From JANMZO01 sp031383405 (GTDB lineage Bacteria > Actinomycetota > Acidimicrobiia > Acidimicrobiales > JANYDT01), in assembly GCA_031383405.1 (NCBI GenBank), contig JANMZO010000293.1, forward strand, positions 1-64,000: a DNA stretch of 64,000 nucleotides. Reading direction: 5' to 3'. This document shows positions 40,885 through 49,822 of this stretch, in pieces. How positions within the stretch are numbered: position 1 is the first letter of the stretch; every line of letters starts with the position of its first letter. The notes below the pieces were generated by a model, which saw only the letters and a list, made by a program, of their open reading frames with translations, was not told the origin of the DNA and did no database searches. A program made the position numbers and the translations under genes.

Positions 40885-40985
40885 GGTCCTCAGGTCCTCA
40901 GGTCCTCAGGTCTTTCGTGGGGTCGCCGTCAGGCGCCGTCAGGCGCCGTCAGGCGGCCGTAAATAGCCGTAAATAGCCGTAAATA
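40885..40985. repeat. three consecutive short tandem arrays, each of three units
   Basis: GGTCCTCA x3 (40885-40908), GCCGTCAGGC x3 (40925-40954) and GCCGTAAATA x3 (40956-40985) follow each other in the gap between convergent genes. All three arrays have three perfect units. Confidence 0.95.
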
Positions 40986-40994
40986 GCCGTCAGA

Positions 40995-42386
40995 TCAGCC
41001 TTCCGGGAGCTGCGACTCCGGTACAAACGACCCGTGAAAACCGAAAGGTATGCGTCGGGGGAGGTGCACCGTCGCCACGGCAGGACCGGAGAACGATTGC
41101 GCGTCGACAATCACCAGGTCGCTTGTGTCGGTGGCCGCGTCATGAACGTAGGTCATCACCCAGCCGGCGTCTTCCTCCGTACCATCGGGATCGGCGACAA
41201 ACACGCCTTCACCGGGTTTGCGTCCAGGACCGAAGTCGTGACTCGTCCGACCACCGTTCTGCAGGTCGTACTTGAGCAGTTCCGTGGCAAACACGGCGTC
41301 ACCGTTGCCCGGACGCGTTGCGGTCATGTACCCGAATCGATTCGGTAGACCAACCACGGCATCGGAGACGCGGGCGAACTCCGCTGGGCGGTCGTCGAGT
41401 GCCTCCTCGGTGACTTGACCCGTCGTGAGGTTGAGCACCCACCGGTGGAGGAGCGCGACGCTGTCGAACTCCTCACTCCCCTTCCTCCACATTGACCTGA
41501 ACCGGCCAACGTCGAGAACGATCTCCCGACCCTTCGGAGTCTCGCGTTCATAGGCGTTCATCGGATGGAACACGTAGCAGGGATCGATGTCGAACCAACG
41601 AACATCACCGTTGGAACCGTTGCGCGGCATCACTCCGAGCCGGGCACCGTAGCTGTCGTCCCAGCGAAACGGCATCCCTCCCGTCATGGCAATGTCGAGA
41701 TCGAACACCACGGGAAGATCCATGAAGATCGCGTGGTTGCGGGTGACATTGAAGTCATGCATCATCGTTGGGCCGGGTACGGTGATCTCCTCGCTCTGTA
41801 CCAGCGCACCGGAGGCATCCACGCGGTGATAGGTCAGATACGGCGGCAGCAAGCCGTAGCCAAAGAACAGCATCTCGCCCGTCTCCGGGCACACCTTGGG
41901 ATGCGCCGTCATGGCCGTCGTGAGCCGACCGTCGAAGCTATGCGCGCCTATTGTTTCCAGTCGTTCATTGACCTCCCAGGGCAGATGGGCTTCTTCCAGC
42001 GCGAGTATCCGACCGGCGTGACAGATCACGTGCGTGTTCGCGGCCGAGCCGCGGGTCCGGTCAAACGTTCCGTCGTCGTTGAACATCGGGAGGCGGTCAT
42101 CGTCATAGAGGCCGGTCCGCACGTAACGGTTGCGGTACCACTGTGCTCGTCCCCCGTGAAGGCGAAGGCCGTGGAGCATCCCGTTACCGAAGAACCAGTG
42201 CGGTGATTTTCCCGTCCGAGGATTCGCGCCGTTGCGGATGAACAGGCCGTTGATGGCCGACGGAATCGTTCCGCTCACCTCAAGACTGCCGATCTCGACC
42301 TCGTCGAAAACGGGCGCAAAGTTTCCCCTCAGGTGCCAGGGCACGCGGGTCGTCGGCTCAGCTACGTCAGTCATGCTCTCTCCCAA
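40995..42386 (-). CDS. carotenoid cleavage oxygenase (RPE65 family)
   Basis: 463 aa; a seven-bladed beta-propeller non-heme iron dioxygenase that cleaves double bonds in carotenoids or related stilbenes. The four iron-binding His are in TAHPKVCP, MMHDF, VFHPMNAY and FGFHGSF near the C-terminus. Blocks WFFGNGMLHG and the N-terminal GLFIRNGANPR are also typical. Its substrate could be an apocarotenoid or lignin-type stilbene. The start is ATG at 42386 or at 42374. A 15-bp repeat array lies in the promoter region. Confidence 0.92.
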   Translation of the reverse strand: MGESMTDVAEPTTRVPWHLRGNFAPVFDEVEIGSLEVSGTIPSAINGLFIRNGANPRTGKSPHWFFGNGMLHGLRLHGGRAQWYRNRYVRTGLYDDDRLPMFNDDGTFDRTRGSAANTHVICHAGRILALEEAHLPWEVNERLETIGAHSFDGRLTTAMTAHPKVCPETGEMLFFGYGLLPPYLTYHRVDASGALVQSEEITVPGPTMMHDFNVTRNHAIFMDLPVVFDLDIAMTGGMPFRWDDSYGARLGVMPRNGSNGDVRWFDIDPCYVFHPMNAYERETPKGREIVLDVGRFRSMWRKGSEEFDSVALLHRWVLNLTTGQVTEEALDDRPAEFARVSDAVVGLPNRFGYMTATRPGNGDAVFATELLKYDLQNGGRTSHDFGPGRKPGEGVFVADPDGTEEDAGWVMTYVHDAATDTSDLVIVDAQSFSGPAVATVHLPRRIPFGFHGSFVPESQLPEG

Positions 42387-42392
42387 ATCCGT

Positions 42393-42452
42393 TCTCTAAC
42401 GAAACCGTCCTTGCAAAAACCGTTTTTACAAAAACAGACTTTACAAAAACAG
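42393..42452. repeat. 15-bp tandem repeat, four degenerate units
   Basis: Units of about TTTTTACAAAAACAG lie at 42393, 42408, 42423 and 42438, ending 42452. The last two units differ at only two positions; the first has drifted most. It lies between the carotenoid oxygenase start and the divergent glycosidase start. Confidence 0.85.
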
Positions 42453-42573
42453 ACTTCCGATAATCGTACCTCCACACCGCCACCAATACGCAGTGCGACC
42501 CGACGCCAACCCGGCACCGAAGAATTCCCACGCCATCTCCCTTATTCCGGGGAACGGCCGATAGCCTCGCTTC

Positions 42574-44865
42574 ATGGATCTGGCCGGAGCGGAAACCCAG
42601 CAGTTGAGCTCCGGGTTGGGAATCACGCTTGACCTCGCCGGAGAGTGGCGGGCCACAAAGGCGTCCGACGAACTTCGCCGGGTGTTTGCCGACCTTGGAT
42701 ACGACGACACGGCCAACGGTCGGATGGCGGTTGGATCGACGGGGGATGTTTGGACGACCATCGACATTCCGGGCCACTGGAGATCGCACCCGGCCTTCAC
42801 CGATAACGACGATCCGCTCCTCTACCGCCATCGGTTCACTGCTCCGAAACCGGTTGAGGGTCGACGATCATGGCTCAAGTTCGACGGCATCTTCTACCAG
42901 GGCGACGTATGGCTCGACAGCGTGTACGTCGGAGACACCGAGGGCTACTACCTGCCCCACGATTTCGAGGTCACCGATCACCTTCGCCAGCGCGAAGACC
43001 ACGTTGTTGCCGTGGAAGTGTCGTGTCAACCGCAGACCGACAGGGTCGCGAAACGCAACCTCACGGGCGTTTTCCAACACTGGGACTGCATCGCTCCCGA
43101 CTGGAACCCGGGTGGGATCTGGCGCGGCGTACGTATCGAAGAGACCGGACCCGTGCGCATCAAGCGACTCCGGTGCATATGCCTCAGCGCTTCCTCGGAG
43201 CGGGCCGAACTCAAAATCCGGGCGCTGCTCGACTGTGACAAGCCCGGGACGGTCCGTCTGCGGTCCGACGTCGGCACCACTCTGCACGAGTTCGACCACG
43301 CAGTGGCAAAAGGGAGCAACCGGGTGGAATGGCGGGTCACCGTCGAACGACCGAAGCTCTGGTGGCCCATATCGCTAGGGCAGCCGAACCTGACCGACGT
43401 CAGCATCTCGGTGTTCGCCCTGGTTGGCGACCGTGACGAGGAGCACTCAACCACACGTGAACCGAGCGATGTCCGCGCGTTCCGCACCGGCCTTCGCGAA
43501 GTTCGCATGAAGAACTGGATCTTCACGATCAACGGAGAACGACTCCACTTGAAAGGCGCCAACCTGGGACCGACCCGAATGGCGATCGGTGATGCGACGC
43601 CGTCGGAACTCAAACGTGATGTCACCCTCGCTCAGGAGGCCGGACTCGATCTCATTCGCGTACACGCGCACATCACCCACCCCGCCTTCTACGAAGCCGC
43701 CGATGAAGCCGGAATGCTCATATGGCAGGACATGCCGTTGCAGTGGGGGTATGCCCGGACCGTCCGCAAGCAGGCAGTCAGACAGGCCGGCGAAACCGTC
43801 GATCTGCTGGGTCACCATCCGTCGATCATCCACTGGTGTGGGCACAATGAACCCCTCGCGCTCGACGTGAACCCCGAGACGATGGCCGGTCCGGCGAAGA
43901 AGGCGGCCGAAATGAAGATGCGGTATCTGATGCTGCAGGAACTGCCCACGTGGAACAAATCGGTGCTCGACTTCGCTATCCACCGCGCGCTCAGCAAGTC
44001 CGACGAATCGAGGCCGGTCACTGCGCACTCCGGAATTCTTCCGGGACCCACGTCGGGTGGGACCGACTCGCATCTGTACTTCGGTTGGTACCACGGCCGC
44101 GAGCGGGATCTGCCGACCTTGTTACGGACGTTTCCGCGGATGGCGCGCTTTGTCAGCGAATTCGGCGCCCAGGCGATCCCTGTCGACAGTTCCTTCATCG
44201 ACGCATCTCTGTGGCCTGACCTCGACTGGGACCGGCTCGGTCATGACCGGGCCTTGCAGAAGACGTTCTTCGACCGGGTCGTTCCTCCGACCGATTACCG
44301 CACGTTCGACGACTGGAAGACCGCCACCCAGGTCTACCAGGCGGAACTCCTTCGCCGGCACATCGAGGAACTTCGACGCATCAAGTACCGACCCAATGGC
44401 GGGTTCGCGCTGTTCAGTCTGGCCGATTCACTCGATCATCCTGCGGTTACGTGGGCCATTCTCGGCCACGACCGTCAACCCAAGCCCGCCTTCGAAGCGG
44501 TGCAGGAGGCGTGTCGTCCGGTGATCGTCACGATCGACCGGCCACCCCTGGTCGTCACGGTCGGTGATGCCTTGACCTTCGACGTGCATGTGGTTTCCGA
44601 TGTGCGACACGTCTTGCGGGGAGCGACGGTCCGCGCCGAACTCCGGTGGCCCGGAGGAACCCACTCCTGGGTCTGGGGTGGTGATGTGGCGGCCGACGCG
44701 TGCACGCGAATCGGTGCGATCGATTTTGTTGTGCCGTCGCCGGTACATCCAGCGAGCCTCAGCCAACGTCCGGACCGGGCCGACGTCGGGTCCCTCAACA
44801 TTGATGTGACCCTCGAACACCCTGAAGCCACGGCAACCAACCGCTACACCACCCGTTTCGTCTGA
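42574..44865 (+). CDS. glycoside hydrolase family 2 protein
   Basis: 763 aa: an N-terminal sugar-binding beta-sandwich (WTTIDIPGHW, YQGDVWLDSVYVG), an immunoglobulin-like domain, and a TIM barrel. The acid/base Glu is in WCGHNEP (about residue 427) and the nucleophile Glu in FVSEFGAQ (about 530). The C-terminus has a further Ig-like domain. The family includes beta-mannosidase, beta-galactosidase and beta-glucuronidase; there is no signal peptide, so it probably acts in the cytoplasm on imported sugars. It is divergent from the carotenoid oxygenase. Confidence 0.85.
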   Translation: MDLAGAETQQLSSGLGITLDLAGEWRATKASDELRRVFADLGYDDTANGRMAVGSTGDVWTTIDIPGHWRSHPAFTDNDDPLLYRHRFTAPKPVEGRRSWLKFDGIFYQGDVWLDSVYVGDTEGYYLPHDFEVTDHLRQREDHVVAVEVSCQPQTDRVAKRNLTGVFQHWDCIAPDWNPGGIWRGVRIEETGPVRIKRLRCICLSASSERAELKIRALLDCDKPGTVRLRSDVGTTLHEFDHAVAKGSNRVEWRVTVERPKLWWPISLGQPNLTDVSISVFALVGDRDEEHSTTREPSDVRAFRTGLREVRMKNWIFTINGERLHLKGANLGPTRMAIGDATPSELKRDVTLAQEAGLDLIRVHAHITHPAFYEAADEAGMLIWQDMPLQWGYARTVRKQAVRQAGETVDLLGHHPSIIHWCGHNEPLALDVNPETMAGPAKKAAEMKMRYLMLQELPTWNKSVLDFAIHRALSKSDESRPVTAHSGILPGPTSGGTDSHLYFGWYHGRERDLPTLLRTFPRMARFVSEFGAQAIPVDSSFIDASLWPDLDWDRLGHDRALQKTFFDRVVPPTDYRTFDDWKTATQVYQAELLRRHIEELRRIKYRPNGGFALFSLADSLDHPAVTWAILGHDRQPKPAFEAVQEACRPVIVTIDRPPLVVTVGDALTFDVHVVSDVRHVLRGATVRAELRWPGGTHSWVWGGDVAADACTRIGAIDFVVPSPVHPASLSQRPDRADVGSLNIDVTLEHPEATATNRYTTRFV

Positions 44866-45182
44866 CTCGAACCGGAAAATCGCGGGCGACGGCCGATGCC
44901 CCGGCGGTGGAACAGTCTTGGGCTCCCTCCGGGGCAATGCGTGATTCTCGCCCCGAACGAAGATCTTGGGAGTAGGGGTTTCTGCGCGGACACGACCAAA
45001 GAATTAGGCAATCGTGCCCGCGAGCCATTAATTTCATCTGTCGCAGTGTCGTGGTCGGGGATTGCTTCACTGGCAGCGATAGACCGTTCACCAATTCCGT
45101 TCACAATCAACAAGCCGACAGTCGTTCGACCGAGACGGCCCACTCACAATTTGTGCCCTCAGCACGCAGGAGGACGGCCCAC
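44866..45182 (+). other. intergenic region and promoter of the sdh operon
   Basis: 317 bp between the glycosidase stop and sdhC. It holds no gene. AGGAGG at 45168-45173 is the sdhC ribosome site. No strong hairpin or recognised operator is seen; the AT-rich stretch around 45020-45040 (TTAATTTCATCT) is the likeliest promoter region. Confidence 0.4.
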
Positions 45183-45947
45183 ATGGCCAACGTATCGAGC
45201 ACCGCAGGCGGAACCGCCACACCACGAAAATTGCCCTTTGCGGTCGAGTTCTACCGCTCAGCCATCGGCAAGAAATACGTGATGGCGGTCACCGGCATCA
45301 TGCTGATCGGGTTCGCTCTCACCCACATGATCGGTAACTTGAAGGTGTACCTGGGTGCTATGCCGTCGACCAGCAAATATGCTTACCACATCGATGAATA
45401 CGGGGAATTTCTCCGCCGCATCGGTGAGCCGATCTTTCCCCACACCGTGCTGCTGTGGATTCTCCGCCTCGGGCTCATCAGCGCATTCGTACTGCACATG
45501 CACGCCGCCTTCAGCCTGACGATCATAAATCGCAAGGCCCGCAAGGTCGGCTACCAGGCCAAGCGTGACTACGTGGCCGCCAACTACGCGAGTCGCACCA
45601 TGCGCGTGTCCGGCATCATCTTCTTTCTCTTCCTGATCTGGCATCTGGCCGACCTGACCTGGGGTGTGAGTGGCATCGCCGGCGACGGATGGAAGCGTGG
45701 TGAGGTCTACAACAACCTTGACGCCAGCCTCAGTCGGATTCCGATTGCGCTTCTCTATATTGGCGCCAACTTGGCATTGGGTACGCATCTGTTCCACGGT
45801 GCATGGAGCTTCTTTCAAAGTCTCGGTATCAACAACCCTCGGTTCAACAAGGCCCGAAAGGCATTCGCCCTGGGCATCGCCGGGATCATCGTTGCGGGCA
45901 ACATCAGTTTTCCGATTGCCGTACTCGTAGGCGTCGTAGGAAAGTAA
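45183..45947 (+). CDS. sdhC: succinate dehydrogenase cytochrome b subunit (b558 type)
   Basis: 254 aa from the ATG at 45183. Five membrane helices carry the heme ligands, with histidines in FALTHMIGNLKVY, FVLHMHAAFSL, IWHLADLTWG and LGTHLFHGAWSF. This long single-anchor type with two hemes is typical of actinobacteria and Bacillus and passes electrons to menaquinone. It is the first gene of sdhCAB; sdhA starts 12 bp after its stop. Confidence 0.95.
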   Translation: MANVSSTAGGTATPRKLPFAVEFYRSAIGKKYVMAVTGIMLIGFALTHMIGNLKVYLGAMPSTSKYAYHIDEYGEFLRRIGEPIFPHTVLLWILRLGLISAFVLHMHAAFSLTIINRKARKVGYQAKRDYVAANYASRTMRVSGIIFFLFLIWHLADLTWGVSGIAGDGWKRGEVYNNLDASLSRIPIALLYIGANLALGTHLFHGAWSFFQSLGINNPRFNKARKAFALGIAGIIVAGNISFPIAVLVGVVGK

Positions 45948-45959
45948 GGCAGGAGAGCC

Positions 45960-47888
45960 ATGAGCGACATCACACTTGATGCAAAGACCCCCTCGGGGCC
46001 GATTGAGGACCGTTGGGACAACCACAAGTTCTCCGTGAAACTGGTGAACCCGGCCAACAAGCGGAAGTTCGACGTGATCGTCGTCGGTTCCGGGTTGGCC
46101 GGTGCGTCCGCTGCCGCAACGCTGGCCGGCCTCGGCTACAACGTGAAGGTCTTCACGTTCCACGATTCTCCCCGCCGAGCCCACTCGATCGCGGCCCAGG
46201 GCGGTATCAACGCCTCGAAGAACTATCATGGCGACGGCGACTCGACCTACCGGTTGTTCTACGACACGGTGAAAGGCGGTGACTTCCGGTCCCGTGAGTC
46301 GAACGTTTACCGTCTGGCCCAGGTGTCGGTCGACATCATCGACCAGTCCGTTGCCACCGGCGTACCCTTCGCCCGTGAATACGGCGGTCTCCTCGCCAAC
46401 CGCTCCTTCGGTGGAGCGCAGGTAAGCCGAACGTTTTACGCCCGGGGGCAGACCGGACAGCAGTTGCTGCTCGGCGCGTACCAGACCATGGCCCAGCAGA
46501 TCCACAACGGCGCTATCAAGCTCTACAACCGTCACGAGATGGTCGAAGTGGTGCAGGTCGACGGCAAGGCGGCCGGCATCGTCGCCCGCGACCTTCGCAC
46601 CGGAGAACTGTCGTCGCACAGCGCCCACGCCGTCGTGCTCGCCACCGGTGGTTACGGCAACGTGTACTACCTCTCGACCAACGCCATGGCCAGCAACGTA
46701 ACCGCTGCGTGGCGGGCCCATCGGCAGGGCGCGCTGTTCGCGAACCCCTGTTTCACACAGATCCATCCCACGTGCATCCCGAGCTCCGACGAGTTCCAGT
46801 CGAAGCTGACGCTGATGTCGGAATCCCTCCGCAATGACGGCCGCATCTGGGTTCCGAAACACGCTGATGAATCCCGACCCGCCGATCAGATCCCCGAAGA
46901 GGATCGCGACTACTTCCTCGAGCGGAAGTACCCGGCGTTCGGCAACCTCGTCCCCCGCGACGTGGCATCGCGCAATGCGAAGACGATGGTCGACCAGATG
47001 AAGGGTGTCGGCCCGCTGAAGAACGGCGTGTACCTCGACTTCTCCAGCTCGCTGTTGCGCCTCGGCCGCGACGTCGTATTCGAGCGGTACGACAACCTGT
47101 TCGAAATGTACGAGCGCATCACGGGCGAAGACCCGTTCAAGACCCCGATGCGCATCTACCCGGCCGTGCATTACACGATGGGTGGCCTGTGGGTCGACTA
47201 CAACCTCATGACCAACATCCCGGGTCTCTACGCGCTCGGCGAAGCCAACTTTTCCGATCACGGGGCCAACCGTCTCGGCGCTTCGGCGCTCATGCAGGGT
47301 CTGGCCGATGGCTACTTCGTGCTGCCATACACGATCGGTGATTACCTCGCGCCCCAGCTCAACCAGAAACCCGTCGACACCAACCACGCGGCGTTCAAAG
47401 CTGCCGAATCGACGGCCCGCGACCGCTTCAAGCAGTACCTCGGTATCAAGGGAAAGCGCTCGGTCGACTGGTTTCACCGCGAGCTCGGCAAGATCATGTG
47501 GGACAACTGCGGCATGGAGCGCAGCGAAGCCTCGCTCACCAAGGCACTCTCGGAGATCCCGGCCCTTTATGAGGAGTTCAAGACCGACCTCCGCGTGCTC
47601 GGCAACGACACGTCGCTGAACCAAAGCCTTGAGCGGGCCGGCCGGGTCGACGACTTCTTCCAACTCGGCCACCTCATGTGCCAAGACGCGCTCAATCGCC
47701 AGGAAAGCTGCGGAGGTCATTTCCGGATCGAGCACGCCACCGAAGACGGCGAAGCACAGCGCGACGACGAAAAGTTCTCGCATGTCAGCGCGTGGGAATG
47801 GCAGGGCGAACCGCTCAAAGAAGAGGTCGAGCACCGCGAACAGCTCACCTTCGACTACGTGCACCCCAGCGTGCGCAGCTACAAATAA
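45960..47888 (+). CDS. sdhA: succinate dehydrogenase flavoprotein subunit
   Basis: 642 aa, ATG at 45960. The FAD Rossmann segment VVGSGLAGASAAATLAGLG opens the protein; the His for covalent FAD attachment lies in AHSIAAQGGINAS; the substrate Arg/His blocks are TQIHPTC, YTMGGLWVD and GEANFSDHGANRLG. The subunit oxidises succinate to fumarate in the TCA cycle and respiratory chain. It is followed by sdhB after 27 bp. Confidence 0.98.
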   Translation: MSDITLDAKTPSGPIEDRWDNHKFSVKLVNPANKRKFDVIVVGSGLAGASAAATLAGLGYNVKVFTFHDSPRRAHSIAAQGGINASKNYHGDGDSTYRLFYDTVKGGDFRSRESNVYRLAQVSVDIIDQSVATGVPFAREYGGLLANRSFGGAQVSRTFYARGQTGQQLLLGAYQTMAQQIHNGAIKLYNRHEMVEVVQVDGKAAGIVARDLRTGELSSHSAHAVVLATGGYGNVYYLSTNAMASNVTAAWRAHRQGALFANPCFTQIHPTCIPSSDEFQSKLTLMSESLRNDGRIWVPKHADESRPADQIPEEDRDYFLERKYPAFGNLVPRDVASRNAKTMVDQMKGVGPLKNGVYLDFSSSLLRLGRDVVFERYDNLFEMYERITGEDPFKTPMRIYPAVHYTMGGLWVDYNLMTNIPGLYALGEANFSDHGANRLGASALMQGLADGYFVLPYTIGDYLAPQLNQKPVDTNHAAFKAAESTARDRFKQYLGIKGKRSVDWFHRELGKIMWDNCGMERSEASLTKALSEIPALYEEFKTDLRVLGNDTSLNQSLERAGRVDDFFQLGHLMCQDALNRQESCGGHFRIEHATEDGEAQRDDEKFSHVSAWEWQGEPLKEEVEHREQLTFDYVHPSVRSYK

Positions 47889-47915
47889 GACCGCGTACGG
47901 AGAACCCAGCTCATC

Positions 47916-48728
47916 ATGAACGCTCAGAACGAACTATTTATCAAAGCCGCCCCCCACGGCAAAACCATTCACGTGACACTCAACGTGTGGCGCCAGAACG
48001 GCCCGGGCGAGACCGGACACTTCGAGACCTACGATACGCCCGGCATAAGCACCGACGCGTCGTTCCTCGAAATGCTCGACATCGTCAACGAGCGCCTCAA
48101 CGACGAGGGCAAAGACCCGATCACCTTCGATCACGACTGTCGTGAAGGCATCTGTGGCACCTGCTCGCTGATGATAAACGGCCAAGGTCACGGCCCGGAG
48201 CGGGCGACCGCCACCTGCCAGTTGCACATGCGCAAGTTCCATGACGGCCAGAACATCACGATCGAACCTTGGCGTGCCACAGCGTTTCCCGTCATCAAAG
48301 ACCTCATGGTCGACCGCGCCGCCTTCGACCGCATCATCGAAGCCGGTGGCTACATCACCGTCTCAGCCGGTTCCGCTCCCGATGGGAATTTGATTCCCAT
48401 TCCGAAGACGGTGGCCGACGCGGCCATGGATGCTGCGGCCTGCATTGGTTGCGGCGCGTGCGTGGCCGCCTGCCCCAACGGCGCCGCAAGCCTCTTCACG
48501 TCAGCGAAGATCGCGCACCTCAACCTTCTCCCACAGGGCCAGAGCGAACGCTTCAGGCGGGTTGAAGCCATGGTCGACACAATGGAGCAGTACTTCGGCT
48601 CGTGCACCAACCACGGCGAATGCCAGGAGGCCTGCCCCAAGTCGATTTCGATCGACTGGATAGCACTCATGAACCGCGACTACTTCAAGGCCAAAGTCAA
48701 GAACCGGCGCATGCTCAGCCGGAACTGA
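47916..48728 (+). CDS. sdhB: succinate dehydrogenase iron-sulfur subunit
   Basis: 270 aa. The 2Fe-2S cysteines are in CREGICGTCSL with a later Cys in ATCQLH; the 4Fe-4S and 3Fe-4S sites are in CIGCGACVAACPNG and CTNHGECQEACPK. The subunit carries electrons from SdhA to the cytochrome b anchor. It closes the sdhCAB operon. Two arrays of 6-bp repeats follow its stop. Confidence 0.98.
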   Translation: MNAQNELFIKAAPHGKTIHVTLNVWRQNGPGETGHFETYDTPGISTDASFLEMLDIVNERLNDEGKDPITFDHDCREGICGTCSLMINGQGHGPERATATCQLHMRKFHDGQNITIEPWRATAFPVIKDLMVDRAAFDRIIEAGGYITVSAGSAPDGNLIPIPKTVADAAMDAAACIGCGACVAACPNGAASLFTSAKIAHLNLLPQGQSERFRRVEAMVDTMEQYFGSCTNHGECQEACPKSISIDWIALMNRDYFKAKVKNRRMLSRN

Positions 48729-48730
48729 CC

Positions 48731-48768
48731 GCTGCCGCTGCCGCTGCCGTCGGCTTCGGCTTCGGCTT
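48731..48768. repeat. two adjacent 6-bp tandem arrays, three units each
   Basis: GCTGCC x3 (48731-48748) is followed by CGGCTT x3 (48751-48768), between the convergent sdhB and Crp-type genes. Confidence 0.9.
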
Positions 48769-48790
48769 CGACGAAGTCGGGTCGGACTTC

Positions 48791-49453
48791 CTACGAAGCG
48801 CGGTTGGTCATCTTTTTGCGTTCAACGATGCGGTAGTTACGATCGCGCTGTTCGAGCCAGCCGAGTCGCACAAACGCGGCGATCGCCTTGTTGACCCGCT
48901 CCCGGGACGCTCCGATCATCCCGGCGAGTTCCTCCTGCGTAATCGGAAGCGTGAACTCGTCGGCGTTGCCGGCGATGTCGAGCAGCCGTTTGGCGGTGCG
49001 CCCGGTGACGTCGAGGAAGACGGAATCGGCAATTGCCTCGTTGGCTTCCCGTAGGCGACGACTGAGGAGCCCGATCACGCTCCACAGGGCCTGAGCATCA
49101 CCCGCGAAGTGCTTCCGCAATATTGAGTAGGGAACACCGATGATCTCACTCGTCTCCAGCGCCCGCGCGCCGGCGGAACGCGTCTGGGCCTCGGAGAAGA
49201 GGGCCATATCGCCAAACAGGTCGCCGGGGCCCATCAATGCCAGAACCGACTCGCGGCCATCTACCGACCGGTTCGAGATCGCGATTCGTCCACTGATCAC
49301 CACGTAGAGATCAGAAGCCGGGTCAGATTCGGAGAAGACGACATCACCCCGGTGGTAGGTCGACATTGTGGCGTTGGACGAGATTTCGGCGACGGTCTCA
49401 TCGCTGAACCCGAAAAAGAAGTCGATCGACCGGAGAAAATGGGTGATGTCCAC
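48791..49453 (-). CDS. Crp/FNR-family transcriptional regulator
   Basis: 220 aa: a cyclic-nucleotide-binding beta-barrel (GDVVFSESDPASDLYVVISG, GPGDLFGDMALFSEAQTRSAG) in residues 20-125 and a C-terminal winged helix with ITQEELAGMIGASRERVNKA (about 168-187). FNR-type cysteines are absent, so cAMP or another ligand is likelier than oxygen sensing. It is upstream of and divergent from carD, with a 369-bp repeat-rich gap between them. Confidence 0.92.
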   Translation of the reverse strand: MDITHFLRSIDFFFGFSDETVAEISSNATMSTYHRGDVVFSESDPASDLYVVISGRIAISNRSVDGRESVLALMGPGDLFGDMALFSEAQTRSAGARALETSEIIGVPYSILRKHFAGDAQALWSVIGLLSRRLREANEAIADSVFLDVTGRTAKRLLDIAGNADEFTLPITQEELAGMIGASRERVNKAIAAFVRLGWLEQRDRNYRIVERKKMTNRAS

Positions 49454-49576
49454 CTACTGAGGTTACCCGCCCCATCCACCTGTGACGAATGTCTCGCTCT
49501 GAACGCCTTCGTTTCACGATCGACCCGCCGATTTTCGGTGTGTGCGGTGGCATTCGTTCGATGTGGCCAGGCTCGG

Positions 49577-49720
49577 GTCGCAGGTCCGTCGCAGGTCCGT
49601 CGCAGGTGGGGTCACGGTTCGGGTCAGCGTTCGGGTCACGGTTCGGGTCGCGGTTCGAGTCAGCGTTCGGGTCACGGCGAGGAAGGGCCAGGAAAGCGCC
49701 GGGAAGCGCCGGGAAGCGCC
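49577..49720. repeat. three tandem arrays: 11 bp x3, 12 bp x5.6, 10 bp x3
   Basis: GTCGCAGGTCC-type units occur at 49577-49609, GTCACGGTTCGG-type units at 49611-49677 and GGGAAGCGCC-type units at 49691-49720. The 12-bp array has alternating C/G variants. Confidence 0.9.
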
Positions 49721-49784
49721 AATTGGAGGGCGGGTAAAGGAAGTCCCCCGGAGGTTGTACAATTTCCCCTCGCCGTTTTGACTC

Positions 49785-49804
49785 AAGTAGACGCCTGTCT
49801 ACTT
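49785..49804 (+). promoter_or_regulatory. perfect inverted repeat before carD
   Basis: AAGTAGAC (49785-49792), GCCT, GTCTACTT (49797-49804) lie 18 bp before the carD ATG. It could be an operator or a hairpin at the 5' end of the mRNA, close to the ribosome site AGGAG at 49814. Confidence 0.55.
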
Positions 49805-49822
49805 CGGCTCCCTAGGAGTGCC

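Larger units (their letters stand above)
49454..49822. other. repeat-rich intergenic region before carD
   Basis: 369 bp without a gene, with three tandem arrays (listed separately) and a perfect 8-bp inverted repeat near carD. The TTGACT at 49778-49783 is a possible -35 element for carD, without a clear -10 at normal distance. Confidence 0.4.

Noticed and set aside
40885..40985. CRISPR array
   Set aside because: Units are 8-10 bp, directly adjacent with no spacers, and no cas genes are near. The same holds for the arrays at 49577, 51511 and 62116.
45258..47864. 868-aa open frame on the minus strand
   Set aside because: It is the antisense shadow of sdhC and sdhA, which are certain; composition is dominated by Val/Arg/Glu/His as in antisense frames of GC-rich genes.
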